From Burkholderiales bacterium (GTDB lineage Bacteria > Pseudomonadota > Gammaproteobacteria > Burkholderiales > Burkholderiaceae_C), in NCBI GenBank assembly GCA_016703325.1, contig JADJCH010000062.1, positions 186,001-250,000 of the forward strand: DNA of 64,000 nucleotides, written 5' to 3'. A model generated the notes under the pieces. The model made no database searches. It worked only from the letters and a program-made list of their open reading frames with translations, and was not told where the DNA came from. The stretch's first letter is position 1. Every line of letters begins with the position of its first letter. The translations under genes and the position numbers were made by a program. This document shows positions 42,333 through 51,626 of this stretch, one piece after another.

Positions 42333-43618
42333 TGGCAACCGTCTCTGCTCCGGACATCACCAAGAAGCTCTTTGGCGGCATCTTCGACGTAGACGGATCG
42401 GGGCACTACCCCGGTCTCGAGCTCATCAATCTCGTTGTCTGCTGTGCTGAAGGCACCCTACCCACTACGGAAAAGATTCACGTCCATCGGGCAGCGCACG
42501 ACTTCGCTCGGCAGCTGATAACGGAGCAGCTGGATGAGAAGCGCAAAGATGCAGTTCTCCTGAATGAGCACACTGCGCTGGCTGTTGCCCACCTCTTGCG
42601 CTGTCTGGAGCTGGAGGTTCCCAACGTTGTCAAAGCCAAAGGGTGGGAGCGCACACACTTCTTTCCGTACACCCGATCACTGGTGCATTGGGACGCACGC
42701 AAGGGTCGTCAGGCCGGAGTCGACGTACAGATCGAGCGGCGATACCTGCGGGGCGCCGGGGCCTACGCATTTGCCGTTCTGAGACGAGACGTTGACCGGC
42801 AGCGGCTGGAGGAGACCCGGGCAGGCTTTGAAGCACTGTATCCCCGGGATCGGAGTTCTCCGCTTGAGCTTCTTGCATCAACTCTTCGCGCCAAGGGGAA
42901 GTGCGATCCGGACCACGACCCGTCACTGGATCAGGTCGAAGCGGCGTCACAGGTCCGCAATGACGTGTGGGAAGAACTGTTCAGGGACGGCACGCGAAAC
43001 ATCCTCAGCCACCTCGGCCTACCGGCGGTGCAGCGGGTCAGGGCCATGATGAACTGGACGTCAATCTGGCTTGTCCTGGCGGAGGCTGCCCGCGCCCTTG
43101 CCATCCAGTCTGAATCTGCGATGGCAATCGTTGTTGATTGCGCCGGTACGCACTCGCAGCTGCGACGCGCTGCGCAGCGATGCCTGAAGGATCTCGTCGG
43201 CGTGATCGCGCAGGTGTCACGCGAAGAAGGTTCTCGCCAAGGGCAGCTCAGCGAACAGCAGCTTGGCAAGATCCGGGCGTTCTTCGGCAATACGGCTGCA
43301 GCCGGAGGTCTGCTCAATGCATGGAAGGGGCGGCGCCACTTCACGCTCAGGCTCACTGCAATCGAGTCGCTCGTGTTGGCTGCGGTGCCTGCAGGTACGG
43401 AACTGGAGTACGAGCGATTCCTGACGCAGTGGCTCTTTGAACGATGCCGGATCGTCGCCGGGCGGGAAGGCGCTGCAAGAGCAGGAATGCTGATGGCATT
43501 TGACGGAACCATCTTTGAAGAGAATGAACGACGACTTGCTGAACAGATGCGTGCCTCTGGTTTGCTGAAGGTCTTCTCTGACGCGACAAGAATGGTCTCT
43601 CCGGGGGGGCGCAACTGA
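42332..43618 (+). CDS. Uncharacterised protein, DptG-position second gene
   Basis: 428 residues, soluble, mostly helical, without a recognised motif, signal or membrane segment. The start is the ATG at 42332, one base inside the upstream stop, with GGAGGAG before it. It overlaps the third gene the same way. By order and length it matches DptG, the middle component of phosphorothioate-dependent restriction, whose own biochemistry is unclear. Sequence alone does not prove homology. Confidence 0.6.
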   Translation: MATVSAPDITKKLFGGIFDVDGSGHYPGLELINLVVCCAEGTLPTTEKIHVHRAAHDFARQLITEQLDEKRKDAVLLNEHTALAVAHLLRCLELEVPNVVKAKGWERTHFFPYTRSLVHWDARKGRQAGVDVQIERRYLRGAGAYAFAVLRRDVDRQRLEETRAGFEALYPRDRSSPLELLASTLRAKGKCDPDHDPSLDQVEAASQVRNDVWEELFRDGTRNILSHLGLPAVQRVRAMMNWTSIWLVLAEAARALAIQSESAMAIVVDCAGTHSQLRRAAQRCLKDLVGVIAQVSREEGSRQGQLSEQQLGKIRAFFGNTAAAGGLLNAWKGRRHFTLRLTAIESLVLAAVPAGTELEYERFLTQWLFERCRIVAGREGAARAGMLMAFDGTIFEENERRLAEQMRASGLLKVFSDATRMVSPGGRN

Positions 43619-46600
43619 TGTCAAGGACTCTCGCACGTGTGGCCACACGGATCGCCACGTTCGCGCTGACGCGTGATCGCCAGGCGGCCCATCAGTGCTT
43701 CCGGATCAAGAACCTGCATGCGGACGAGGTGGCGCAGCTTGTCAGCGAATGGCCAGACGCAGCTCGTGCTGCCGACCTGGAGCAGGTCCGACTTGTTGTG
43801 GCCGACAGCCTTGGCGGCGCTGTGCCGCCGCAGTTCGTGGCTGAGCCCGGCTATTCGATCACGCACTACCGGAATCACAACCGCGCGGGCCTCGTCTATG
43901 TAGAGATCAGTGTCCAGAGTGACGAGCAGGGACTGCAGAACATCTTCAGCCTACGCGACAGCAACTTCCTCGATGGAAGTTTCGATGACTACGCAAAGGC
44001 AAACCGCGGGGTTCCAGGGCTCCTGGTCGAAGAAGCCTGGCGAAGCGCAGGAGGGTCGGCCAGCGTTCCGCAGCTTCTGCTGGAGCGCCTTCTGCTTGTC
44101 ATACGACTCGTTCATCCGGAGATCGAGCCCGTACCGGTAAGGCGGTACATCGCCTTCATCGAACTCGCCTGCAGCAACTGGGTGATCCATGAGCGTGTGA
44201 TCGATGAAGTGGAGGCGGATCGGATAGTCGGCGGCGCGCTATGGGCCATGGATATGTTTCCGGACGAGCGCTGGTGCGAGGGCGGAGCAGAAGCACGATG
44301 CCGTCGAAGGCTCGAAATGAATGCGAGGCACGCAGATTTGATGGACGGGAGTGCCGAGCTCACCAGTGAGGATCTCATCGCAAGGGCGCAGGCGGCGCGA
44401 TTCAGATTCCCCGATGGCAGCCCAATGCCCGCCTCCGATGCGGACCGGTGGCGTGCGCGCTGCTCCGAATATGGACTCTCGCCGACGGACGAGCTTCGCC
44501 GGCAGATTCCCTACGAGATCTTCAGCCAGCTGTTTGTGAAGGACACGGCGGGGCTGCGTCTTGGCGACAGGGTGCGCGCCGAGGTCGATAACGTCGCTCC
44601 CGACCGAGTGGCCGAGTTCGACGCCCTTGATGTCGCCGCGGGGCTCAACGCGAGGAACAGCCACGAGGCAAACCGCCTGCTTGAGGCCGTCCCACCACAA
44701 GGTGTGGCCGCGCTTGCCGACATTGTCACGGCTGCGACCAGGAAGTCGGTTGAGCGGCTGGCTGTCCCCCCAAGGAGGCAGTTCTTCAATCCGGCCATCG
44801 AGATCGTGCGACTCGTGCAACGAGTCCGCCTCGACACCACCACTTCAAGTGTCGCCAGCATTTCCCTGGAGCTTGGCAACGATGAAGCCGCAGGAACACC
44901 GACGCACGGACTCTTTTCGTTCCTCTTCGGCGACACACTGAGCTCCATCTCCGCTGGCCTCGAAGGTCTCCCTGATGCGTGCCTGCTGGAGCCATCTGCG
45001 GAGCTGAATGCGCCGTTGCCGGTACCGCAAGTGCTCCAAGATCAGATTGAAGACTCCGAAGATCAGATCCGGGAGTACACGTGGGACCCCCTTCCGCTTC
45101 GCTTCACGCTCCGCGATCGCAACCGCAGAGTCCTCGAGGTCATTGACCAGGTTGAGTGGCTGCCATCTCCGGTGGAGCAGTTCGCGCTCTTCTGGTTTCT
45201 GGCGGCGGCGCCTGAGTCTCCCGCTCTCGATGCAGCTGGAACGTTGCGCGTCAGCCCGCCTACGGATGGCGAAGATTGGCAGACACCACTTGCATACCGG
45301 GAATCTGGCCTCGAATGCCTGATCCCGGATCCGGCTCACCAGCCTGATGTAGTCAGCCCATTGCTGAACGAGTTGATGGAGTTGCGACGCGGGCTCCGTG
45401 ACTCATTGCGAGTCTCCGGGTTGGAGCTGGAACGCGTCCAATCGTTTCTGGATGGATGGCAACAGCTCCTGCGGCGCGCACGCGAGAGCTTCGTTCCAGA
45501 CGGTGTCCGCAGCAAGGAGCTCGACGCTTTCCTCGGCACCGACCTTGTCGCTGTCATCGGCTCCGAACGGCGACTGATGCTGCCTCTGCATCCGATTCGC
45601 CTCCGCTGGATCTGCGGCTATCTGGAGCAGACACGGCGGCTCGCCCGGCAGTTCCTTTCCGGCGATGCCGGCTTTGCCGATGGAGAGGGTGAGTTCTATC
45701 TCGACTGGCTGGAGAAGCTGACCCCCCGGGAATCACCTCCGATTGCTGTCGGGAACCTGGGCCAGCTGCTGTACTCACGCTCCGAGTCAGGATGGTGGGA
45801 GGACTTCTCCCCGCTCATTACAGACACTGGAGATGTGTCGTTTGACGCGGAGGCCATCGGCTCCATTGCGGCCCGCATCGTCAGCTATCTGGATGCACAT
45901 CCGTACAAGCGCGACGGCCTTTCACTGCTAGTGGTCCTACCCACAAGTGACTCGACACCGGCGGAGATCCTGCGCCGGATAACTGCCAAAGCGAATCGTT
46001 CGCTGCGTATCTCAATGCACGTGGCGGCTCCCAAGAGTCGATGGGAGGCTATTGCGAGGGCGGTCGAGAAGCTTTCGGAAACCGCCGACAGTGGTCCGGG
46101 CGCGCGCCTGTTCCCAGACAGGGATCTGGCTCTCATCGACTATCGGGCCGGCGATAGCCTCGCCGAAGTGCTTTCGGATCTGCAGCTCGACATCGCAGTC
46201 GTGACCCATGCGTTGCAGGAGCAGATCGTCAGTCAGCAAAACACTGAGGCACCTATCGAGCGTCCCGGCTCCTTCGATCCCCTGCAGCACCGGCCACTCA
46301 GGCTGGAGTCCGGGGGCGGTGGCGGTTCGATCTCCCTGGTGATGCTGCCGAAGTACCCGGACCCTGTACTTGAGTCCTGGAGCACGCTTGCGGTGCGGGC
46401 GAACAGATCCAGACCTGTGGCCCCCGGTCAACCGGAGAACACAGACCTGGTCGAATTGCGAGTCAACTTCCAGGACTCCGCGAGGCTGTTCAAGGATCTG
46501 CATGAGCACTGTCACTGGGTGATCACGCTCGAGCGACACATTTCTCGCGAGCAGATCGAGTCCGTCGAGGCCGGATCGCCCGATGTCCTGAGCATCGAAG

Positions 46601-48807
46601 ACGGAGTCGGCGCGAATCGTCTCAATACACTCGTCGTTTCGTCGCGATCTGGCCGCGAACTGATTCAGGCACGGCTTGTCAGAAAGCTCCAGCGACTGAT
46701 ACCACTGCGGAGGCAGGCGGGTGCTACGAAAGAGCTTCTGGTGGGACTCGCTGACGGAATCTACGAATCGACGAGACGGCTTTCACCGAGACTCGCGCTG
46801 CAGGCTCTGGGCGTTGCTCGAGTGACTGAGGAGATTGTCGGATTGACGGTTGCCCGCAATCTGGCCGAAGAGATCTACCCAGCAAGACTGGGGAGCGGGC
46901 TGGTAGCTTGGATCAGTCTGGATGAGCACACGGACTGGTTCGGCGGGCACGCGCAGGTGCGCGCGGACATGTGCCGCCTGGCGCTGGAGCGAGCCGAAGA
47001 TGGTTCCGTGGACGTCGATGTCCTCGTGCTCGAAGGCAAGCTGCGCCAGCTGTACGACGGCCACGGGGTAGTACAGGTGCGGCGAACCTGCGACTTCTTT
47101 CGCTCCGTGCTCGGCGGGCCAGACCGCGAAGGTGCACGCGATGTGGATGAAGGCATGTGGCGGGAGCAGATCGCCATGGCGGTGGAGAATCTTCCAGCGG
47201 ATGCAGTCCAGGTCGTGAGTGCTGAGGGCAGCGGAGATCCGGACGCTGAAGCTGAGCTCATGCACCGCACAATCTCAGACTTCCGGTCTGGATCAATCCG
47301 TCTGCGGGCCATCAATGGTGTGTACTCCGCATGCCTCTGGGATAGCGAGGGCGAGAATCTGGAGCGTTCGGACGACGAGGGAGTCACCGTGCTCAGATCG
47401 ACGAGGTTCCACCTCGTTGACTACGTGCAGCTTCGGGAAGGCAGGATTTCCCGCAAGGTCGAGCCTGCGACACGAACTGGCCCTTCGCAGCCACTGGTTC
47501 CGGGTGAGAGAGCATCTCCGACGACCGGCGACCAAAGCTTGCCCGATCACGGACTGCCTGAGCCCGTCGCGGAAGTGAAGCCGCAACCGACGCCAGCTTC
47601 GCCATCTCTGCCGAGCGAGCCAATCCTTCCCTCTGAACCGGTCGTTCCGGCGAAGGCACCCGAGACCCAAGCCGCAGTCACGGTCCCGCCATCGCAGCCC
47701 GCCGCGAGCAGGGGTCTTCCACGCAAAACGTTGCGTCGTACCTATGAAGACATCCTTGGCTGCTTCGCAGTGCATGGAGTCGCGGTGTCGGCCGCGCAGG
47801 AGGAGGATGAGCCGTTCATCGAAGGACCGGCCTCAATCCTCTTCAAGGTCCGGCCTGGTCCTGGAGTGGACCCCCGCAAGGTCTCGGAGAAGGCAGCAGC
47901 CCTGAAGCTGGTCCTGCAGCTGGAGCAGGATCAGAACGTAACCTTCAATATCGACCGCGGCTTCGTGACTATCGATGTGCCGAAAAGGCCCGAGCAGCGC
48001 TACTACGTGGACGCAGTGCAGACTTGGTCGAGATGGAGTCGCCCCGCGGCTGCACTTGCGGTACCCATTGGCGAAGATCGTCTGGGTCAGCTTGTCGAGC
48101 TCAATTTCTCGTCCTCCAACAGTCCGCACCTTCTCGTCGCTGGGACTACCGGGAGCGGCAAGTCTGAAGCGCTCAACACGATATTGTTCGGGCTGACGAG
48201 GCACTACGCTTCATCGGAACTCCGGCTGATGCTGGTGGACCCCAAGGGAACCGAGCTTGCTGCTTTCGACGGATCTGCCTATCTCGAAGGAAAGATTGGC
48301 TGGGACGATACGGACTCGATTGAGCTGTTGAAGGCTGCTGTCGAAGAGATGGAACTCAGATACCGACTCTTCAGAACTGCCGGGAAGCGCAGCCTTGCCG
48401 AGTTCAATGCGGCGGCGCGCGCACAGGATCGTCTGCCGTGGTGGGTCGTTGTTCTCGATGAGTACGCTGACCTCACGCACGATCCGCAGGCCAAGAAGGA
48501 AATTGAGGCAGAGCTGAAGAGACTTGCCCAGAAGGCTCGCGCTGCGGGTGTCCACGTCATCATTGCGACGCAGAAGCCAAGCGCTGAGGTCATAAGCACC
48601 AACTTGCGAAGCAACCTGCCCGCCCAGCTCGCGCTGCGCGTCAAGAGCGCCACCGAGAGTCGCGTGGTTATCGATGAGGCAGGCGCCGAGAACCTCAATG
48701 GGAAGGGTGACGGTCTTCTGAAGGCGGATGGACGCCTGACCCGTGTTCAGTGCTCGCGCGTGGATCCCTCAGCGTGGCCGACGGCCCTGTCGGGGCCTTC
48801 GACCTGA
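43618..48807 (+). CDS. Giant protein with C-terminal FtsK/SpoIIIE-type motor, DptH-like
   Basis: 1729 residues. Residues 1 to about 1285 have no recognised domain. A proline/alanine/glutamate-rich linker covers about 1285-1365. An FtsK-beta-like domain follows (ILFKVRPGPGVDPRKVSEKA), then a RecA-fold motor: Walker A GTTGSGKSEALN near 1509, Walker B VVVLDEYADL near 1611, and the FtsK block ATQKPSAEVISTNLRSNLPA with RVKSATESRVVIDEAGAENL. It is a hexameric-translocase type of ATPase likely to move along DNA. DptH of phosphorothioate restriction has this size, place and motor. Convergent with vsr, overlapping it by 39 bases. Codon use is less GC-rich than the core genome. Confidence 0.8.
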   Translation: MSRTLARVATRIATFALTRDRQAAHQCFRIKNLHADEVAQLVSEWPDAARAADLEQVRLVVADSLGGAVPPQFVAEPGYSITHYRNHNRAGLVYVEISVQSDEQGLQNIFSLRDSNFLDGSFDDYAKANRGVPGLLVEEAWRSAGGSASVPQLLLERLLLVIRLVHPEIEPVPVRRYIAFIELACSNWVIHERVIDEVEADRIVGGALWAMDMFPDERWCEGGAEARCRRRLEMNARHADLMDGSAELTSEDLIARAQAARFRFPDGSPMPASDADRWRARCSEYGLSPTDELRRQIPYEIFSQLFVKDTAGLRLGDRVRAEVDNVAPDRVAEFDALDVAAGLNARNSHEANRLLEAVPPQGVAALADIVTAATRKSVERLAVPPRRQFFNPAIEIVRLVQRVRLDTTTSSVASISLELGNDEAAGTPTHGLFSFLFGDTLSSISAGLEGLPDACLLEPSAELNAPLPVPQVLQDQIEDSEDQIREYTWDPLPLRFTLRDRNRRVLEVIDQVEWLPSPVEQFALFWFLAAAPESPALDAAGTLRVSPPTDGEDWQTPLAYRESGLECLIPDPAHQPDVVSPLLNELMELRRGLRDSLRVSGLELERVQSFLDGWQQLLRRARESFVPDGVRSKELDAFLGTDLVAVIGSERRLMLPLHPIRLRWICGYLEQTRRLARQFLSGDAGFADGEGEFYLDWLEKLTPRESPPIAVGNLGQLLYSRSESGWWEDFSPLITDTGDVSFDAEAIGSIAARIVSYLDAHPYKRDGLSLLVVLPTSDSTPAEILRRITAKANRSLRISMHVAAPKSRWEAIARAVEKLSETADSGPGARLFPDRDLALIDYRAGDSLAEVLSDLQLDIAVVTHALQEQIVSQQNTEAPIERPGSFDPLQHRPLRLESGGGGGSISLVMLPKYPDPVLESWSTLAVRANRSRPVAPGQPENTDLVELRVNFQDSARLFKDLHEHCHWVITLERHISREQIESVEAGSPDVLSIEDGVGANRLNTLVVSSRSGRELIQARLVRKLQRLIPLRRQAGATKELLVGLADGIYESTRRLSPRLALQALGVARVTEEIVGLTVARNLAEEIYPARLGSGLVAWISLDEHTDWFGGHAQVRADMCRLALERAEDGSVDVDVLVLEGKLRQLYDGHGVVQVRRTCDFFRSVLGGPDREGARDVDEGMWREQIAMAVENLPADAVQVVSAEGSGDPDAEAELMHRTISDFRSGSIRLRAINGVYSACLWDSEGENLERSDDEGVTVLRSTRFHLVDYVQLREGRISRKVEPATRTGPSQPLVPGERASPTTGDQSLPDHGLPEPVAEVKPQPTPASPSLPSEPILPSEPVVPAKAPETQAAVTVPPSQPAASRGLPRKTLRRTYEDILGCFAVHGVAVSAAQEEDEPFIEGPASILFKVRPGPGVDPRKVSEKAAALKLVLQLEQDQNVTFNIDRGFVTIDVPKRPEQRYYVDAVQTWSRWSRPAAALAVPIGEDRLGQLVELNFSSSNSPHLLVAGTTGSGKSEALNTILFGLTRHYASSELRLMLVDPKGTELAAFDGSAYLEGKIGWDDTDSIELLKAAVEEMELRYRLFRTAGKRSLAEFNAAARAQDRLPWWVVVLDEYADLTHDPQAKKEIEAELKRLAQKARAAGVHVIIATQKPSAEVISTNLRSNLPAQLALRVKSATESRVVIDEAGAENLNGKGDGLLKADGRLTRVQCSRVDPSAWPTALSGPST

Positions 48808-49299
48808 AACCTCGCTCTCCGCATCAGGAGAGCGAGTCTGCGTCTGCCCCCGGCCCTGGGCAGGCCACTCCACGACTCCTTCATGGTGTCCGCGGACGAC
48901 TTCTGCAAGCCATTCGATCATGCCTTGCGGATCGTTCCGGATGCCGCACTCCCAGACAATCGCGACTCTCCAACCGCCATCGACAAGCGCCGCCGTACTC
49001 CTCCTGTCGCGCTCAATGTTCGCCTCGAACTTGCGACCCCAGAAGTCGGCGCGAGTAGCCGGAGTCGCTGCGAGCTGGCAGTTGGGGTGCCGATGCCAGA
49101 AGCACCCATGTACCAGGACGGCCAGTCGGTACTTCGGCAGCACGATGTCCGGACGTCCAGGCAGATCCCTGCGATGGAGAACGTACCGGTAACCAGCCCT
49201 GTGCAGGCCCCTTCGGACTGTGAACTCCGGCTGCGTGTCGCGCCCACGGATTCCCGCCATCATCTGACGGCGCTTGTCCGGTGAAACGACGTCAGGCAT
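48769..49299 (-). CDS. vsr: Very short patch repair endonuclease Vsr
   Basis: 176 residues. Conserved start VVSPDKRRQMMAGIRGRDTQ, catalytic Asp in RRDLPGRPDIVLPKYRLAVL, and the metal/zinc motif VHGCFWHRHPNC. Vsr nicks at T:G mismatches left by deamination of 5-methylcytosine and is nearly always beside its methylase, as here. The last about 35 residues (rich in Arg/Gln/Gly) extend past the usual end and overlap the 3' end of the giant ATPase gene. The ATG is at 49299, eight bases inside the methyltransferase stop. Confidence 0.93.
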   Translation of the reverse strand: MPDVVSPDKRRQMMAGIRGRDTQPEFTVRRGLHRAGYRYVLHRRDLPGRPDIVLPKYRLAVLVHGCFWHRHPNCQLAATPATRADFWGRKFEANIERDRRSTAALVDGGWRVAIVWECGIRNDPQGMIEWLAEVVRGHHEGVVEWPAQGRGQTQTRSPDAESEVSGRRPRQGRRPR

Positions 49300-50938
49300 A
49301 GGCGTTCATGGCCACCGGGCCCGTCGCGAGCCCGGCCTCGGTAAGCACTGCGGCGATCGAATCGGCAATCCTCAGCGCAAGCAGTGGAGGCACGGCGTTT
49401 CCAACCTGCGTGTACTGGGAAGTTCTGTTGCCCAGAAACACGTAGCTGTCTGGGAAGGTCTGCAATCGGGCAGCTTCTCTCACGGTGAGACTGCGACACT
49501 GCCGGACGTCTGGATGGATGAAGGCGTGACCATCTTTTCCGATATGGCTCGTGACCGTGGTTGCGCAGTCTCCAGCAACCTGAACCCTGAAGCGATCCTT
49601 GAATATCGACTTGGCCGGATTGTCCCGATCTACGTTGTCGTGCTCTGGTAGCAGGGCGAGCGGGAAGTCCCCGAGCTTGGGGCTGCGGCCCACTTGCGAT
49701 CCATACGCGGAGACGAAAAGGTATCGCACAAGATCCTCGGGCATATGGGCACGGCACTCGTGGTTCGTCAGTACGCGGCTCGGACGATCACGAAGCCAGC
49801 TCATGAGCGCATCGGGCCGGCCTGGCCTTGCGGGCGCAGAGGGCTGCCGCTCAGCGCCAGACGACACCGGCCCGTTAAACCGCAAGTCCCGGACAGCCTG
49901 CTCCATGGCGCTCGCAACTGCGCGGCCAGCCGACCCCCGTCCGCGGAGCTCCTGCAATGCCTCTCCATAGATCGGCAGCCTGAAACAGTCGAGCAGGGAC
50001 ATGCCTTTGCCTCTGTACGATATGACCGGATGGAGGGACGGCAGGTCCGATATCGCGGATTCCACGGTTGCTGGCCGGCGAACCGTCTCAAGGTGCGGGA
50101 CATCTGAAAGCCTCGAGATGACGTCGTTCCTGATCCCACAGATGATCACCCGGTGCCTTGCTTGAGGAACCCCGTAGTCCTCGGCGCGGACAATGAAGTC
50201 ATCCGGCTCTGGATCTGTCGGCATCAGCGTATCCCGGTCCAGGCTCGTCAGCGTATAGGCAAGTCCGGCATCTCTTCCAAGCGCGAGATCCGGACGTGCC
50301 AAGTCGTTCCGGATGCCCGTGAACATTCCGCGGCCCAGAACCCGGCTCGTCAACATGCCCTTTACGTTCTCCATGACGAAGACCGCAGGGCGTAGATCTG
50401 CGATGACATTCAGGTACTCGAGGTAAAGAAAATGCCGGTGATCACTCTCAGGTCGATAGTCGCTCTTTCCTCTATTTCGTGACCGTCCGACTATTGAAAA
50501 TGCTTGGCACGGCGGCCCGCCGATCAGGACAATGTTTCTTGGAAAGGTTCCATTTCGACGTCTAAAAGGTGCGAGCCGCGCGCGGATTCCAGCCGCGACC
50601 TCCTCCCGGTTATCTGGACCGAGTTCGCAAAGCCATGCTTCTTCGCTTGCCACCTTGCATGCTTCTCTGATGGCGCCGCTTTCAGCCTTCCGCAGAGCAT
50701 CGAATGTCTCTGTCCATGCCGTGGAGGCAATGATCGCGTCCCACTCATGCCATACCGTAGAGTCCGGTCCGACCTCACGCATCAGTTCTCGGTGGGCAGC
50801 TCTCAGCCGTAGCGTCTGCCACGCCATCGGGTCCTTCTCTATGGAGACAGCCAGCCTGAAATCGCAGGCACGCGTTCGGGAGAAACCTTCCCCCAAGCCG
50901 CCAGGCCCAGCAAAAAGGTCAACGACTGGTACTGTCAT
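49292..50938 (-). CDS. DNA (cytosine-5)-methyltransferase
   Basis: 548 residues. Motifs in order: I DLFAGPGGLGEGFS, IV GGPPCQAFSIVGRSR (catalytic Cys), VI FVMENVKGML, VIII VPQARHRVIICG, IX ESAISDLPSL, a target-recognition region around 320-440, and X QYTQVGNAVPPLLA. It transfers methyl from S-adenosylmethionine to cytosine C5 in an unknown site. I chose the ATG at 50938; a TTG at 50947 would add three residues. It forms a two-gene unit with vsr, and no classical restriction endonuclease is adjacent. The nearest possible restriction arm is the convergent three-gene operon. Confidence 0.93.
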   Translation of the reverse strand: MTVPVVDLFAGPGGLGEGFSRTRACDFRLAVSIEKDPMAWQTLRLRAAHRELMREVGPDSTVWHEWDAIIASTAWTETFDALRKAESGAIREACKVASEEAWLCELGPDNREEVAAGIRARLAPFRRRNGTFPRNIVLIGGPPCQAFSIVGRSRNRGKSDYRPESDHRHFLYLEYLNVIADLRPAVFVMENVKGMLTSRVLGRGMFTGIRNDLARPDLALGRDAGLAYTLTSLDRDTLMPTDPEPDDFIVRAEDYGVPQARHRVIICGIRNDVISRLSDVPHLETVRRPATVESAISDLPSLHPVISYRGKGMSLLDCFRLPIYGEALQELRGRGSAGRAVASAMEQAVRDLRFNGPVSSGAERQPSAPARPGRPDALMSWLRDRPSRVLTNHECRAHMPEDLVRYLFVSAYGSQVGRSPKLGDFPLALLPEHDNVDRDNPAKSIFKDRFRVQVAGDCATTVTSHIGKDGHAFIHPDVRQCRSLTVREAARLQTFPDSYVFLGNRTSQYTQVGNAVPPLLALRIADSIAAVLTEAGLATGPVAMNAYA

Positions 50939-51104
50939 CGTCAGCAATGCAGGTTGTCATACTGGCTCGGCAAATTTCCACATTCGCATGCTACCAGGTA
51001 CAAACTCCTGAGCTGCCTCGAACTCAATTGGCAAGTTGAGCAGTCGGCGACGATGAAGAGGCGCACCCACGCCATCGGCCCCGCCAACGTGGTCGCCCTG
51101 CAAC

Positions 51105-51416
51105 TCAACGCTGCATCAGCCCAGGATCAAATCCGCCACTTCTCCAGCGAATGGAGGCGGTTCCTGACCAGCGGTCACAGTCCAGCTCCGTGGCGCTGCT
51201 TTCGAGCGGCTCGGCCATGCCTGTCTTGATCGACTCACGCATGCCGGGAACGGCCAAGAGGTGCAGCGTTTCCTGGATGGCCTGCCAATCCTCTTCGGAC
51301 AGCAGCACCGCGCCGCTGCGCGTACCGGCGATGTGAATCGGCTGGTGCGACTCGGCCGTCTGGTCGATCAGGCGGTCCAGGTTGGCGCGGGCTTCGCCGG
51401 CGGTGATGACGGGCAT
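51105..51416 (-). CDS. Phd/YefM-family antitoxin without an adjacent toxin
   Basis: 103 residues. The N-terminal DNA-binding part is typical of YefM: MPVITAGEARANLDRLIDQT, with AGTRSGAVLLSEEDWQAIQE and the neutralising tail start VPGMRESIKTGMAEP. Relatives usually end about 20 residues earlier at ELDW and are followed at once by a YoeB/RelE toxin. Here the end runs on into unrelated sequence and no toxin follows, so the toxin gene has been deleted and the last residues are read-in. Possibly functional as an orphan antitoxin. Confidence 0.75.
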   Translation of the reverse strand: MPVITAGEARANLDRLIDQTAESHQPIHIAGTRSGAVLLSEEDWQAIQETLHLLAVPGMRESIKTGMAEPLESSATELDCDRWSGTASIRWRSGGFDPGLMQR

Positions 51417-51626
51417 GGGTGATCTCGGGCTGGATGGCAAATCGTACGAAGTCGTGTGCGACTCGTCCATCGCTGTGTCCGATCGATCGACTCGCCGGAC
51501 CTGCAAACGCGAACTCCGGTGCGCCGGATCTTGACGGACAGGCACCGTCACGAGCAATGCACTTGCACTGCCGCGGCAAGGCGATCGCATTACCATGGTG
51601 TCGCCACCCTTGGAACGGAACGCCCC

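Noticed and set aside
40188..50938. Calling the operon BREX, DISARM, Zorya or Druantia
   Set aside because: No PglZ, BrxC/BrxL, DrmB, ZorA/B motor or Druantia DEAD-helicase motifs were seen; only the Dpt-like order and FtsK motor fit.
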